A stretch of 64,000 bases of DNA, from the NCBI GenBank assembly GCA_013365325.1, contig JABVXV010000032.1:1-64000 (forward strand). Reading direction: 5' to 3'. The position numbers were made by a program, and so were the translations under genes. How positions within the stretch are numbered: the first letter of the stretch is position 1; each line of letters begins with the position of its first letter. Positions 25,886 to 39,162 of this stretch are shown piece after piece. The stretch is from Dipetalonema caudispina. Taxonomy: Eukaryota > Nematoda > Chromadorea > Rhabditida > Onchocercidae. The notes under the pieces are model-generated. The model was not told the DNA's origin and did not search any database. It saw only the letters and a program-made list of their open reading frames with translations.

Positions 25886-27056
25886 GAAATCTAATCCATG
25901 TATCATATATCACAAACTGCAGTACTGGTAACATGAAATGAAGCTGCACTACCGAAATCTTAAGTGAGATTGAAGGCTCCTTTATCAAGTTCGGATGTCT
26001 AGTTCACCGGTAGTTTACCTTGGATTATCTGGTATCACAGTGCAATGGTGTTATAGTGTTTATGGCTCCGCATAATACACGCAGTAACAAAATTTATTAG
26101 GTCCAATCTACATACTTCTCATTAACATCCGGCCGTGTATCAATAGATATTTCTTGTTTGTTGCAGATCCCTTCCTACTGTTTACTTGGTTCACTAAAAA
26201 TATGTCTGAACCACTGTTTGAGACAAGTAATATTCACATTTCAAACTCTAATTTAAATCTTATCTCCAGATCTTAATTGGAACTCGTGGACTGCTGCAGA
26301 ATTAGGTTAGTAAAAGTCGCCAGGAAATGAAACATTTATGAAACTATTTCTCTCTTTCTCTCTCTTCCTCTCTCCCCCTCTCTATTAAAATTTCATGTCA
26401 GAAGAGAAATTCAAATTAAACGATATTTCCGTTGGTAAAGTTATCAAGAGTAAAGAACTGAATACAGCTTGTATCACTTTCTTATATGCGATGTTAAAGT
26501 ATCAATTCTCCAGAATTCACTTTAGAATTTACTTTCCAGGGGCTGACATATTCACCAGGACTTCCAAGTTCCTTGGAATATGTTTATCACCGGTTTATTC
26601 TGTATACTAACATTCCTTCAATTCAATATATACCTCTAAAAGTAAAGGTATCATTTTTTGTCTCCTGCAACATTTAACTTCATCTTTGTAACTGCTGATG
26701 GCAGATAGACTATTCACCTATGAGTACCTCTTACTTGTTCGATATCCCAATCTTTCTTTTAGATAGGTAAAACTAAACATATAGAAATGAGCCAATTAAC
26801 AACAAGTAATGCTTGGAAGCTTAAGAACTATGCTAGAATGAAAAATAAAGCAATACTGATTTTTTATCAGCTGGAACAATTTGAAATATTTTATATTTAC
26901 TTAACCTACCAGTTTTTTGTCTTGAAATATATTTGCTTTAAAAATGCAAATTTGATGGAGCATTGTTTCATCTTGCCAAACTGTTTTCTCAGTACAGTTA
27001 AGAATTCTACCCTTTTTGAAAATTTGAAAACAACCAAAATCAGAAAATCCAATTGA
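25886..27056 (+). CDS. Unidentified gene, partial multi-exon model
   Basis: Not recognised. Candidate exons 25886-25927, 26003-26055, 26167-26226, 26270-26305, 26402-26439, 26540-26641 and 26705-26766 are each bounded by acceptor/donor sites and join in compatible phases. Pieces read KSNPCIIYHKLQY, SPVVYLGLSGITVQW, PFLLFTWFTKNMSEPLFE, NWNSWTAAELEEKFKLN, GLTYSPGLPSSLEYVYHRF and IDYSPMSTSYLFDIPIF. After the last, the frame either reads straight into TAA at 26768 or splices (AG|gtaaaa) to 26993-27056, which ends with a stop. The phases from 26167 on are unforced, which is the main argument for a real gene. The start was not found; a signal-like ATG at about 25703 (MFLLSYL) did not join. It might be a secreted or membrane protein, or a decaying gene. 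Confidence 0.42.
26346..26386. repeat. Pyrimidine (CT) tract
   Basis: A TC-rich tract inside the short intron 26306-26401 of the unidentified gene model. It could serve as an unusually long polypyrimidine tract for the acceptor at 26401, or be simple repeat drift. Confidence 0.7.
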
Positions 27057-29347
27057 AATGTTACATTTTACTAATGACGAAGAATCCTGGATGGTATTTG
27101 ACTCCTGTTTCAACTTTAATTTTCATCACTCTCACCTGATGTTTCACTTCAATTCGCTTCATTCTCAGCATTTCAAATAAATCATGTCCCATCATAAGTG
27201 AAACCTCCGTAAGCTCAAATAATAAAAATTATCAACAAATATGATATACTTCGAAGTGAGTAGTTTAATTCCGATTCGCACAAACATTTGTAGAAAATTT
27301 TGATTATTTAATGACAAATTATGAGAAACACAGAGGACAAACGATGATTTTATTTCAATATTTTGATTTTTTGCAATGTTCAACAAGCATAATAATTTTT
27401 ATGCAGAAATGGTTAAGCAGTAGATCTGGATATTTTCAGAGCAACAATAAATAAACTGTCATATAATTTCTACTTTTCTCAACAAGAACAGGTTTTGCAG
27501 GACTATGAGACACTCTGTATCATCTCTCTTATTATTTTATCAAATCCTCAACTTAAATGATATGCTCAAATTTCTACTTCACAGTGTTGCTATCCTCACT
27601 TGTGGTATAGTCATTGATAATTATGAAATTGTGATTAAATTTCCATTATACGGAATAGAACCAATACCCATTGATGTCTTAGTTAATAAATTTTAACATC
27701 ATTTAATATCCACTTCACATGCTATGTCAAAATTCTCTTGATATCGAATTGTTCATCAGTATTTAATTATTACCTGGATGATTGACATTGATTTACTACT
27801 TATTATCCATTACTTACCACTCAGTTTGTTCTCTCAGTACTTTAATTGATCAACACAGTTTTACCAGTATAATGTCGTTTTTTTTTCCCCTTTGGAATTT
27901 TAAATGACCTGTCGAACGGAGAAGAAAAATCTGGCAAGAGATATTTGTGAGAAGACTTAACAGGGAAACATGTCCTGTGCATTGTCGAAGTTGCAGAATA
28001 ATTGAAAAACACCGATATCTTGTATATCTTTTCTAAAGATTTTTTTACAGTTGAAAGAATTCAGAAATATAGAAAGAAACTTCATCCAGTCATGACATTA
28101 ACAAATGGCATCTAACAAAATTTATGAAAAAAAATTATGTCCGTTTCACTCTTCGAAAAATCACGACCCGAGTAGTCCAACATCCAGAAATCGGCATTGT
28201 CACGGAAGATCTGAAATTATTCACCGAAACCAGTGATAATTTTTAACACACTAACCTATCTCTGACTTGGGATTGCATACGCTATGTTTCTACTACAGCA
28301 TTATGATTCAGTCGACCGTTAATAGGAAGAGTGTTGTAATCGTAGTGGTCAGATTGAAACATTGAATTCGGAGAGATTAATTCTGTCGAAGGGAGTTATA
28401 AATAACTAAAGCTCGATCTTCCATCTTTGCTAATATTAAATCACCTTCTCCTTGTCGTTATTTTAAACTCTCTCATTCGATTTCTCAAATCTCCAGAAAA
28501 AAAGGAAAGAAATCCAAATTTGTTACTGTCCTTTGTTCACTCGATCTTGTCGACTAAAATTTTGTGATGTTATCCTGTACTCTTGCCTACCAATCTTGCA
28601 ACGATCTTTCTACTTATTTAAAAAAAAAAGGATCCTTTCCTTCATGATGAATTTTTTCCCAGCAGAAATATAGTAACGGGAGAAAAAGTTTAAGAATAAT
28701 TAAAGAAATAATAGATGTATGGAAAGTCACAATTTCATGTACAAGTCCAATTCAATCATAGTTTATATTATTAAGATATAAATCTAATTAAGGATAAAAT
28801 CCAATGATTGACAGGATCAATCACGGCAGTAACAAAACAAATGACGACTGGAAGTTAAAATTTTGAGTAACGAATGACGATGGAAACAAAAAAAGATAGC
28901 TTCACCATCTGAACTCAGAATATATGGCTCGGTTTCCGTTTAGAGATGAAATAGTCGTTCGGAAGGAAACAGGGTAATTAGATCAATGAGTCGTTAAGTC
29001 TTTTTTTCCTACGCCCATAAACCACGTCATCTATCTTTTGTCTAAAAATTCATCTCATTAACCAGTGAAAAAGTTGTAAATTATAACTTATTCGAAGAAG
29101 TTATGAAATAGTTCCGTTTTGAAGATGATGTGCGAGAATCTCCAAAATGCTGAACGAACTTCACAAGAGAAGATATCTTTAAGATTGAAAAAAAATACTG
29201 AAGGTTTAATTACCTAAACATCATTTCACTTAATCTTGTTGATAAATAATTTGTTGCATTATCGTCATTTTATTTGCAGTCCTTCAAACTCTTATTTCCC
29301 TGTCTAATTCGAAATTAAAGTAAATTCCATTGAAAACGAATATGATC

Positions 29348-29351
<4 letters not shown>

Positions 29352-29379
<28 letters not shown>
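29352..29379. repeat. TA microsatellite
   Basis: A run of about 14 TA dinucleotides in the gene-poor stretch. Simple repeat only. Confidence 0.9.
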
Positions 29380-29382
<3 letters not shown>

Positions 29383-32300
29383 AAAATATAATCAATCGGG
29401 GAAAAAGCTCTCCTCTTTCCCAAAATGCATTTTCGAAAAGAGACTATAAATTAACTAAACAATCGTGTAACCTACACGAGTTTTACTTTTTTAGCAGTTA
29501 CGAACAAGAAGGTGGCGTCATCCTTAATTATTAACTCATACTTTACCAAACAATTGAACTTCCAAAACGTTGAACAATCCAAACAAATAGTACGACATAT
29601 CGACTTAGTCTGAAACATTATTCCCATTCACTAATTTAATTATCATCAAAGCTCAAGTTATAGTGGATCCAGTAAGACGTCAGTAATATGGAATGTGCTC
29701 TGTATTCCATAGCTCAGGCTATTGTTTAAGTCCAATATGTCCGTCATTCTTGCTTGCACTTTAAGATTCTTAAGTGTCTTTATATTTTGATTTGTTGTAC
29801 TCCTCTGAATATATGTATAATTGAACGTTGATTAATGTGTGGTAAATTGTCGTAGCCCTCATGTCCTTTTATTATATAGCCAAAATGGAGGCAATGGCAA
29901 CATATGGTCAAACAATCTTAATAAAGAATCCAAAACAAAGCATTCATCTGAAATTGTTAATCAAATTAATCCACAGAAGAGATAATGCTTACTTGAATTC
30001 ATCTCCAATATCACCTAATTTCAGCTTCATACTTTCATTATTATCATTATTGTGCAATAAATTCCACTTCGCTTTTCTAGTTTGAAACTATTCCGGCTTT
30101 GTCCAAGTCAAGAGTAATTGAAAATTGACTTAAATACATTTCGTTGTGTAGGAGCACGTCTCGAACAATTTCAAGTTGCCAAAAATTAAATCTACAAATT
30201 TTTTTGACAAATCACTGTAGAATTTGAAATGAGAGGCCGAAATTTCTCCGTATATCGTCGAAAAGTACTTAAAAATTTCACTACTGGTTCCCATTGATTG
30301 ATTTGTTATTTTGCTTGCGATTCGATAATTCCATACACCTATTACAATTGCATGGAGGGAATTCGACTGCAGACACCGCTCTCGTTTTTTTCATGGATAT
30401 AGGAGATGATGGAAGGGAAAGTGTGCTGGACTGATTGATTGGGTCACGGTAGAGAATACAAGGCATTTCCACAAGGTCATCAATTTGAAATTACATAATG
30501 CATTTTCGTTGAAAAGAAGGGTGCACAACAATTTTAATAAAAAGAATTAATTTAAAGAAACTTATCTAATTTTGAATTAGAAGGATTTTCAATGATAGCT
30601 AAATCACTTGATATTTTTCGCAGTCATATCTCTCTCATTTGCTATCGCAAGATTAATTTCCATTTTTCTTGTCTGGTAAAACTATTTCTTCACATTTATC
30701 AGAGGATATTAAGCAAGTCAAAAGAAATAAAAAAGTTTGCTGTTAGGTAATTCTAACGAAGTTTTCAGTTTTTTAATAATAACAAGTAATTTGCCTGCTC
30801 GGATATTTTTCAAAGTTAAATGAATTGGATTGATTGTTTGGAAACGTTACAATTTTGGAGGGCGGCGATAGGCGTTTTCACTGCTGCTTTACCAGCTAAT
30901 TTGGCGCAGCTACTGTTCACTTAATCATTTGTGCATGAAAGTAATGCGCCCCTAAAAAATAAAATTTCGCTCAAGTTTCGGAAAGACATCTTAAATTTGA
31001 ATCCAGTCGCACTATAATTATCTCCTGATGAACAATGAAGTGTTGAGGTATCAAACTTGCTTATTTCTCATTTTAAAACATAGTTTCAATCAATTTTCAA
31101 AGGTTGGAAAAGGTTTTTTTCTCCATAACACACGATAAGGCATTCAACAGGAAAAGTATTAATAAAAAGTAAAAACTATGAATCACTTTTAACAGAACAT
31201 TATTGAATTAATTCCGACTTATGTTCTATACGTCCGTATGATAATTAAGCAGGAAAAAAAGGAAGTTCAAAAGTAGCGAAAAGAAATAAGTCCGATTAAA
31301 GAAAATTTATGGATACCAGCGAGCGAAATTCATTTTTCAAGAAGGGTATTTTTTTATTGTTGGAGTTATTTTTGAACAACGATTGTAATTTGATTTTGTG
31401 AGGAAAATTACGAGCAAAAATGAAAAATATTTGGGATTTAAAAAGTTTGTGACGGCAACCATCATTTTTAACAATAACCCTTAATTATCAAACATCGTTC
31501 CTTTTTTTAACTAACCAGATGAATTGTTTAGGTAAAATACTATTACCAACCAATTAAAATGTTAATTTTTTCCAGTAATAAAATTTTGCTTCATTGGGAG
31601 TGTGGCTCAACCGAAAAAGTCTGCTACAACTTTCAGAATTCTTGTGTTAACCATGACGGAAGCAATTTTAGATTTAAAATTTTCAAGTCTTATCAGATTC
31701 CTAACTTATATCAAAATTTCTTGCTATTAACCACCACATATTTTGCATCTATGATCAAGGAAATGGTAAATTCTTTTTCGCCTCACTGATTGCTCGTTTA
31801 AATTGAATCTTGGAAAGTGTGATAATTTTTTCAAAAAGTAAACCTTCAAAAACTAGGATAATTGCTCTCATTGCGACACTTACTAATTCTTGGTAAATGC
31901 GTCACATGATGAGAGGAATGAAGTGCCAAGCTTCAACCAATTTCCCTTCTTTTCCTCTTTATTTGCCTCATGGCCTCCTTTTCACTAGACTACAATTTCG
32001 TCCGTCAAAAAAATCAAATTCAAAGAAAATTCGTATTAAGCAGTAATGGAGCCAATAAAACTTTCGTATCTCAGATATGAGTGTAAGACTTAACTTCAAC
32101 AGACAGACGAAGTCAAACTTCAAAGAAAATATGACAATAAAAGCTAAATTTTTAAAACTATCACTGCAGCAAAGCATGTATGTGATTGGCGTGTTGACGC
32201 ATATTGTGTGTACCTGCTTGCGCAGGAGGAAATTATAGTGCAAAATGGCAAAAATAGCTAACTTAGAACCAGTTTCGATTCTTTATTAGTATTCGGAAAA

Positions 32301-32957
32301 CAAAACACCCAAATAGGTTGGAAAGAAACAGATAAGGAATAAATATGTATCCGATCCGAAAGTGAACTGGTTTCATCAATGATATTTCTTCTCTCTCACA
32401 TTTCGAAATTTTTTCGAACTTTTTTTCCACAATTAGACAGCAAAACGTGATTTCAGAAGTTGAAAACCGTAACTGTGCACTTCGATAACTAATGAATATT
32501 TCATGCCTTTTTTTCTTCTCTGTTATAAATGAAGAAATTGATGCAGGGCATGCATGCTACTCATTTTCATGTCAATTTGCTTCACTTTATCATACTTTTT
32601 TACTTAGTTTTATAGATTGATTTAAACAAAAACTATGATTATGGTGAGCAATTCTAATGTTCAACACGAATTTAGCTATTCACTTAACTTGCAATTATAA
32701 CAACCCGAGATCCAATCAGTTTCATTCCTTAAATGAACTGGGTTCAATATATACTCTTTTCTAGTGCCATAATGTATCCCTTCACAGGGATCTAACTAAT
32801 TAACTTTGATAAAAAATTGAATTTTCAATAATTTATGTCATGCAATAAGATGTGGTTATGACGCGCATCTCTTTGTAAGAATTCAAGCATCAATCTGGTT
32901 GCAGGAACGTCGAACAAGATGAACAAGCATTTTAATGAACTATTTAATAAAATGTTT

Positions 32958-33028
32958 CGTATATATATATATGTGTATGTGTGTTTGTGTGTGTGTGTGT
33001 GTGCATGTATGCATGCATATGTATGTGC
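32958..33028. repeat. TA/TG microsatellite
   Basis: TA repeats pass into GTGT and then CATG/TATG-type units, about 0.6 kb upstream of the collagen start. Such alternating purine-pyrimidine DNA is length-unstable. No regulatory role can be read from it. Confidence 0.85.
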
Positions 33029-33571
33029 ATATTTAACTAATTCACTGTTTTCTTATTTCTAGATTTCATGTGTGATGTCGTTAGACCCGCGAGAGGACAA
33101 GACCCTACCTCAATGTCTTGTCGGTTGACATTCCCGTAGAACAGGTATCAAAAGCGCCGGAGATGTTGTTAAGTAGAACTGTAGCACCAAAATAGCTAGC
33201 AACCACACCTACACCAATACACTACCTTTAATACAGCTTGTACCTTTCGTCCGTATTCACCTATACCATATCAGCGGTATGCACACAACGGTAACATACC
33301 AACGACATACAAAATGAAGACAATTTGCTGGATGAGGGTGGCCTATCGATTAATTAACCGGTTTTCAAAACGGATCAGTACTTCACGTTCCCATCTTCCT
33401 TCGAGATTGAAAAAAAGAAGAGAGAATGAGTTGAAGGGAGAGAGGGGGAGAGGTTTGGTTAGTTTAATTTGCGGTAGAAAGTGGGAGGACCTTGAGATGA
33501 GGTGAATTGTCAGCTAGATTTTCGGGGCGGAGAGCAAATGACAGACAAAAGAACGAAACGCCGCGAATTGC

Positions 33572-33577
33572 TATAAA
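33572..33577 (+). promoter_or_regulatory. TATA box candidate of the collagen gene
   Basis: TATAAA lies about 46 bp before the collagen start codon, in a GC-richer context. Nematode cuticle collagen genes commonly have a TATA box and short leaders, which fits this spacing. No acceptor site lies between it and the ATG, so the leader may not be trans-spliced. Confidence 0.5.
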
Positions 33578-33617
33578 ATGGTGTAGTTGATGTGATCGAA
33601 CAGCACTTTCGGAAGTC

Positions 33618-35854
33618 ATGCGTGAGGCGAAAATCATCGCGTTGGTTGCTGCAGCATGCAGTGCCATGGCAATTTTATCATGCGTGGTGGTGATACCATC
33701 ACTTTACAATGCTATCAATGAGGTAACTATTCCTGATTATCACAACCTTTATCATTCCTTCACTAAATCTTGATATCGTTTTCATTCATCTCGCCTATCA
33801 CTCAATTAATGCAGTCGGATTTGTAATCCTGTCAGCGGAGCGGTATTTGTTATCACTTTTAATTTAGCTATGAATCTTCCTTCCTTCTTAACAGAATTAT
33901 AAGTTTCGCTGTTATAATATTATTATATTTCAAGCTTTAGGGCGAAATTTTGTTTCGCTCTTTAAAAGCAAATTAAATACTTCTTAAAAACATTCTTTTC
34001 ATTAATGAATACGACTTACTTGTGTTCTTTTATTTCCACTTCATTTTAATTCCAGTTATTGAATTTCGTTTTCAATTCTTGCGTTTTTTCATGACAAAAA
34101 TTCGGTCCGTGAAAAATAATATTCCGTTATTTAGTGATAAAAATACACTCGTAAATGATCTAATCATTTACGAGTGTATTTTGTTCATTGCTTAGGATTT
34201 TAAGGATTAATGCAATTCATTGCTTAGGATTTTAAGGATTCTATCCTTTTCAAAAACTGTTACTCGCAACACTCGCTATTAATTTGCCACTAAACCAAAT
34301 TTTATGAATCCAAACTTCCAAATTCATACCGAATTCGAAATATATAACGCTGAGAATTTAAGTTTCTGAAAATTTTAAAGTCAATAATTCAAGATTTATT
34401 TTCTTTGCAATAAGTGGGTTACAGTGGCAGAGTGCCCACTGGTAAATGACGAGCTCTGTCATTGCAGGTGAATATTTTCTCGACCCACAAAAACTTTCTT
34501 CACGATATCAGCAATTTGGAGAACATTAGTCCCTCAGACCATCGCATTTCCCTATTCTGCCGTAAAAAAATAATCTTTCAGACCTTTGCACTTTTTTTTC
34601 TGCCATGAAGAAATTTAGAAGTTTAGAGTTCTGATAAACTAAATTGTAATCAGAGAAATTATTGATGGCAGTTTCTAGATTTAAATCATTGAAATTAAGA
34701 ATATTTTCTTTCAATTTTATCGTTTATAATGAATAAGATATAGAAATACGCAAGACTTATTAGTAGTTCGTCAGTGTTTAACTCAGGTAATTTGCTTTTC
34801 CCACTTTTCTTTCATTTAGAATTCTACTAGAAAAGCTGTCTCCAACTTATCCTAAGAATATAGAATTAAAAGAGCATTGTTTTGACAGGTACATGATGCG
34901 GTGATAGATGGTGTGCAAGTTTTTCGCGTCGAAACCGATTCAGCATGGACTGAGCTCATGGACGTGCAAATCAGCGTGACACCACCGAGTAAACCACGCG
35001 AAAACCCGTTTAAAAGTATTTTCCGTAAAAAGAGGCAGGATTTCTCTGGTTTACCAGACTACTGTCACTGTGAACCGATCAAAATTACTTGTCCTCCAGG
35101 ACCAGCTGGTCCAGCTGGTGAACCAGGAAAGGATGGTCGTAAGTGTTTACGTGTCTTTATAAATTCATAAATTATCGCATAGTTTTTCTAACGTAGAATT
35201 TTGCTTATTTCTTTACAGAATTTTAACTTCGGGATATTAACGATCTGATTTCCTACTTTTACACTCATAAATTATATTTACAAAATGTGACATTTATTTG
35301 GATCAATTGCAGCACCTGGACCACCTGGGCCTCCGGGAGAAGACAACACAGTAACATATGCACCGGTGACATGTCCTCCTGCTGACACCTCTTGTATCAA
35401 ATGTCCAGCAGGCCCACCTGGACCGCCAGGACTGGATGGTGAACCAGGACCAGCAGGACCCGATGGTCCACCAGGATTGCCAGGATCAGGAGGAGGAGAA
35501 GGTAAAGCTGGAGCACCAGGACCAATCGGTGATGCAGGCAAACCAGGATCAATGGGACCGCCTGGCGAAGCAGGGCCACCCGGAAAAGACGGAGAAAGAG
35601 GGAAAGGTGCACCAGGACCTCAGGGACCGCCTGGACCACCAGGACCACCTGGTTCCGCTGGTCCGAATGGCGAAAAAGGTGCAGATGGACAGCCAGGTCC
35701 CGCAGGACCAGCCGGCCCTGCAGGAAAAGATGGATTTCCTGGAGAAGAAGGCAAACCTGGATTACCTGGTGGTCCTGGTCTTCCAGGAAATGATGCAGCA
35801 TATTGTCCATGTCCACCACGTTCTGCTGTATTCATCAGTCGTTTCACTCAATGA
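33618..35854 (+). CDS. Cuticle collagen
   Basis: Three exons, 33618-33722, 34889-35138 and 35313-35854, give 298 residues. Exon 1 is a signal-anchor segment with hydrophobic core ([20 protein letters not shown]), followed by the nematode cuticle collagen N-terminal domain (SLYNAINE... [14 protein letters not shown]). A furin/subtilisin-like processing site, FRKKR, precedes the mature part. A first short Gly-X-Y block follows the cysteines CHC...C; an interruption with [11 protein letters not shown] comes next; then the main Gly-X-Y domain, in which Pro and Lys are frequent, broken once at SGGGEG and once at GERGKGAPG. The C-terminus has CPCPP and a short non-collagenous tail. This is the standard layout of the secreted, cross-linked cuticle collagens of nematodes. 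Which collagen subfamily it belongs to cannot be decided by eye. Intron 1 (1.17 kb) contains an unusual perfect inverted repeat. Confidence 0.95.
34140..34182. repeat. Perfect 20-bp inverted repeat with 3-nt loop
   Basis: Left arm 34140-34159 and right arm 34163-34182 are exact reverse complements (core cactcgtaaatgat), separated only by cta. It sits in intron 1 of the collagen gene. The very short loop argues against a normal miRNA and fits a foldback scar, a cruciform-forming palindrome or a template-switch product. Confidence 0.92.
34184..34240. repeat. 25-bp direct repeat, two copies
   Basis: The 25-nt unit at 34184-34208 (core gcttaggattttaagg) is repeated exactly at 34216-34240, 32 bp later. 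It begins 1 bp after the perfect inverted repeat, so the two structures probably arose together. Confidence 0.93.
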
Positions 35855-38800
35855 CAAACTTCTAAAACTATTTTCGAGAAGTTTACGATGAAATCAATGA
35901 TAAAAGATGAATAATTACACTATTATCGCATCAAATTTTTAAAATTTTTTGGTCGAAGAATCTTTAAAATCCAATAAAAAAATCTATAAAATTTGTATGG
36001 CGTATGGAGAAAAAAAATTATGGTGAAATGGGGACGATAGTTATATCACTAATAATGACTGCCATATCGGATTATTGGGGATGTTACAGATGCGATATCA
36101 TCTTATCAGTCCGTAGGTATGTTGAAATACTGTAAAGGAAGACCGAAGTATGATACGAATTTCAAATTTGCTTGAGTATCTGATCAGTGAAAAAGGCAAA
36201 TCTTCGATCCGCTTGGATTTCCAATTTTCAAAAATCTTACCTTATATCCAAATACTATTCTCATTAAAAATGAGAAGTAGTCAATTATGCTGTCTCTATT
36301 GAGGGGACAGTCAGACGTATTCTCGTAATATAAGTTTTAGCTGCTTGAAGTCCCATGTTTTTGCACTACGGCAGTCTTGGCATTCGTTTTTCATCATCTG
36401 TCAAATTTCCAACAAAATTACAGTTTTTCGATAGTTTTAAGCTTAAATTTATACTTGCAAGTTGAAAGTCATCGAAGACTCTTATCATGTATCAAATTCG
36501 GAAAGGGTATGAAATACAACTTCGTCATCGGACAGAGGTCATATGATAAAATATAGCAATTCGTGCCAGTTTCATTACTGAGTCATACTTCTGGTATTTA
36601 CATCCAGCAAGAATACCCCATATAATTCCAGCTGTATAATGTGTTCTTGTGATCTCTTTCGAATGTTTTATGTTGATTTTAGATCTGAAGCGGTCGCCTG
36701 CGGGCATTTGTTAACTTTCTGGGCAAAAACTAATAAAATAAATCAATTTCCATAATATGGAATTCAAACAAAACTGTATCGAACCTACCTATTTCTTCCA
36801 CTGCAACGTTTTCGAAGATCGAAGTTTATTACTTCAAATCATCCATGCTTTCTTCTATTTCTTCTCGAGCACCCAATGATTTGTTTGATAGCTTATCTGT
36901 TATTGCTAATGATAAATCTATTAAATGCGCAATATGACATTAATGTTTCCATGCGACCAAGTTAATCTTTAATCTATAATGGTGAAAAGTAGGATGCATT
37001 AAACAACTTTTGCTTCAATAAACTCTTAAATTTGGAGAATTGTGCTTGGCTTTCAAATGTTTTCAAAAAAGCATAACTTGGAAATATCAAAACCTGGAAA
37101 ACAATTCAAAACTTTGAAATATAGAATTATTCCACTAGCATTTTGTAGAAAACTGTCATATTATTAAAGATTTGAAACTATAACTTAATGAGAGCCGAAA
37201 ATAAATTTGAAGTTCGATCCAAGTTTATACCACGGAATTGACTATTCATGTTCATTTAATGAATTCATTCGTTATCCCTCACCAAGAAATCATAACTGTT
37301 ATCCTCCTAATCAAAAAACAAATACATTCGATAGTAATAATGCTTCGTTTGACAGTCTCCTTTTATCGAAAGCTTATCTATCTCATTCATTTGTAATTTA
37401 CATGTGTAAAAAAGCTGTGCTGTACTGCAGTGGACTGGTTTTATGATAAAGATAAGAAAGTTAAACGGGAAAATTAATGACCCAACAATGGATCGAAAAA
37501 GAGAGTGCAGATACTCAAGTAATCAATATGAAATCTTAATTACTATTCATCACTACTTTTCTAAAGAAAAGGATGGAAATCATGAAGGCTAGCAAGGCAG
37601 CTTCATCCTTGAAATATTTCAGGGAAAATAACAAATCTTAAAACAATAAGAATGGCTATAATAGAAAACAGATACTTCAGAGAAGTGAATGACAATCAGG
37701 GAATATCATTTTAAACGGGGATAATACCTTTCAGAATGATTAATGAAATCGTTTACCTCCACAAGAGGAACACATCATTTGGTGAAAAGTGGTAAAGCTA
37801 AACAATAGCCAATTGCTGCTGTGCGAAATTAATATCTTATTGAAAGGTTTCTTTTGAAAAATAATTCGGCAAAGTATATTTCAATCTGTTGCTGTTAGTA
37901 AAACTTCTTTATTTCCTTGCCTTCCCTTAGATCTTTATAAATATTGTAATAATTAATTAATTCATCAAAAAAAGAAAAGAATTGAATTTTATTGATTGTT
38001 ATGAAGTCAAATCTTCTAACAATTCCAACAGAGTATTACAGGTATTAAATTTGACGAGTTAAGTTGACTATTTAAACAGCTTGTGCGCATATAAACTTAA
38101 TAATAACTGCATATTCTTGTCCCTTTCAATATAGCTAGAAAAGAAAATTCAAGGAGAAACTTCAAAAGCTCCAAGGAATTTATTCGAAATGCTATCTTCC
38201 AATCATGAACTTCATTTTTATCGGAAACAGATTTAAAACAGCTCTTCTTCAACTTCGAAGTAGATTCACATGAAAAAGTGAAATTACTCTGATGCTTTTC
38301 TGGTAAAACGAGAAGTAATTGTAAGCGCAACTATGGCTAGTGATTATTGATTAGAAAATGGAGAACATCGGGTGAGAATAACATTTGGTATTTTCTTAAA
38401 TAAGAAGTAAACTGTATGCAGTACATGGCTGTCAAGCAGTTAGAAACACCCACCAAAAGTGATCGTGTTTTCGTAATGTTTTCTTCACAAAACTGGATAA
38501 CTTTTTAAGGACTAAATCAAATCGATTTACATTTAAATTTAAATTTAAAACTTTACCAATGTCGTAGGGGATATGTTCATTATTAAAATTGGTCCACCTC
38601 ATAATTAAATGAATCAAAATTGATAAAGAGAAATGGGATGCAGGAGTCGTACTTATCCTGAACAAATTCGAAACTGAAACATTTTCAGTATCATTGAAGA
38701 CAATATAATAAAATTTAACACTTGTTAGGAAAGGCGAAAATCTGTTCGACAAGCAAAAGATGGCTATGATTTATGGAAAAAACATTTTTCATTTTTTAAA

Positions 38801-39162
38801 TGATATGAAATCCTTGATGAAAGTTAATACTTTCTTTTATGGCCATTTTTTCTGATTGTTAAAAATTGACATTTTTCGTGAGGTAACTAAAACATTATCC
38901 AATCATCTAAACAAACATAACATATGATGATAAGATCATTTAGAAGGAATAAACGTTGTTCATTTTAGGAAATTTGTTTAAGTACTCATACAAATACCCA
39001 CAATTTGAATTGGTCCTAAGACAATTTCATGGTTACGGTTGATGAGTTCCTTCCTCTCAATGTTTGGTTTGTTTATATGAAAGGTTGAGAATACTAGTGC
39101 TATTAATTAGAATGATACTTGGATTATCATAGATGCTTCCTTTTTGGCTTATTGCTTATTAA
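35855..39162. other. AT-rich intergenic stretch between collagen and Hikeshi
   Basis: About 3.3 kb. The left end is presumably the collagen 3' UTR (AATAAA near 35974). No exon could be assembled. Open frames at 37207-37446 (plus) and 38432-38752 (minus) lack domains and splice partners. I see nothing else of note. Confidence 0.45.

Larger units (their letters stand above)
27057..33617. other. Long AT-rich gene-poor stretch
   Basis: About 6.5 kb in which I could not assemble a gene on either strand. Open frames of 60-90 codons (27505-27696, 29861-30085, 31559-31789 plus; 31968-32243 minus) have no domain, signal peptide or joinable neighbours. A short open segment after an acceptor at 27406 (KWLSSRSGYFQS, then stop) and one at about 27499 (DYETLCIISLIIL) are isolated. 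Simple repeats are listed separately. The last few hundred bases (33060-33617) are less AT-rich and are probably collagen promoter DNA. Confidence 0.5.

Noticed and set aside
35278..35891. Antisense and shifted frames over the collagen exon
   Set aside because: Shadows of the Gly-X-Y repeat: GGN-CCN codons keep other frames open.
38432..38752. 106-codon minus-strand frame between collagen and Hikeshi
   Set aside because: Low-complexity Asn/Phe/Leu composition in AT-rich DNA, with no domain or splice partners.
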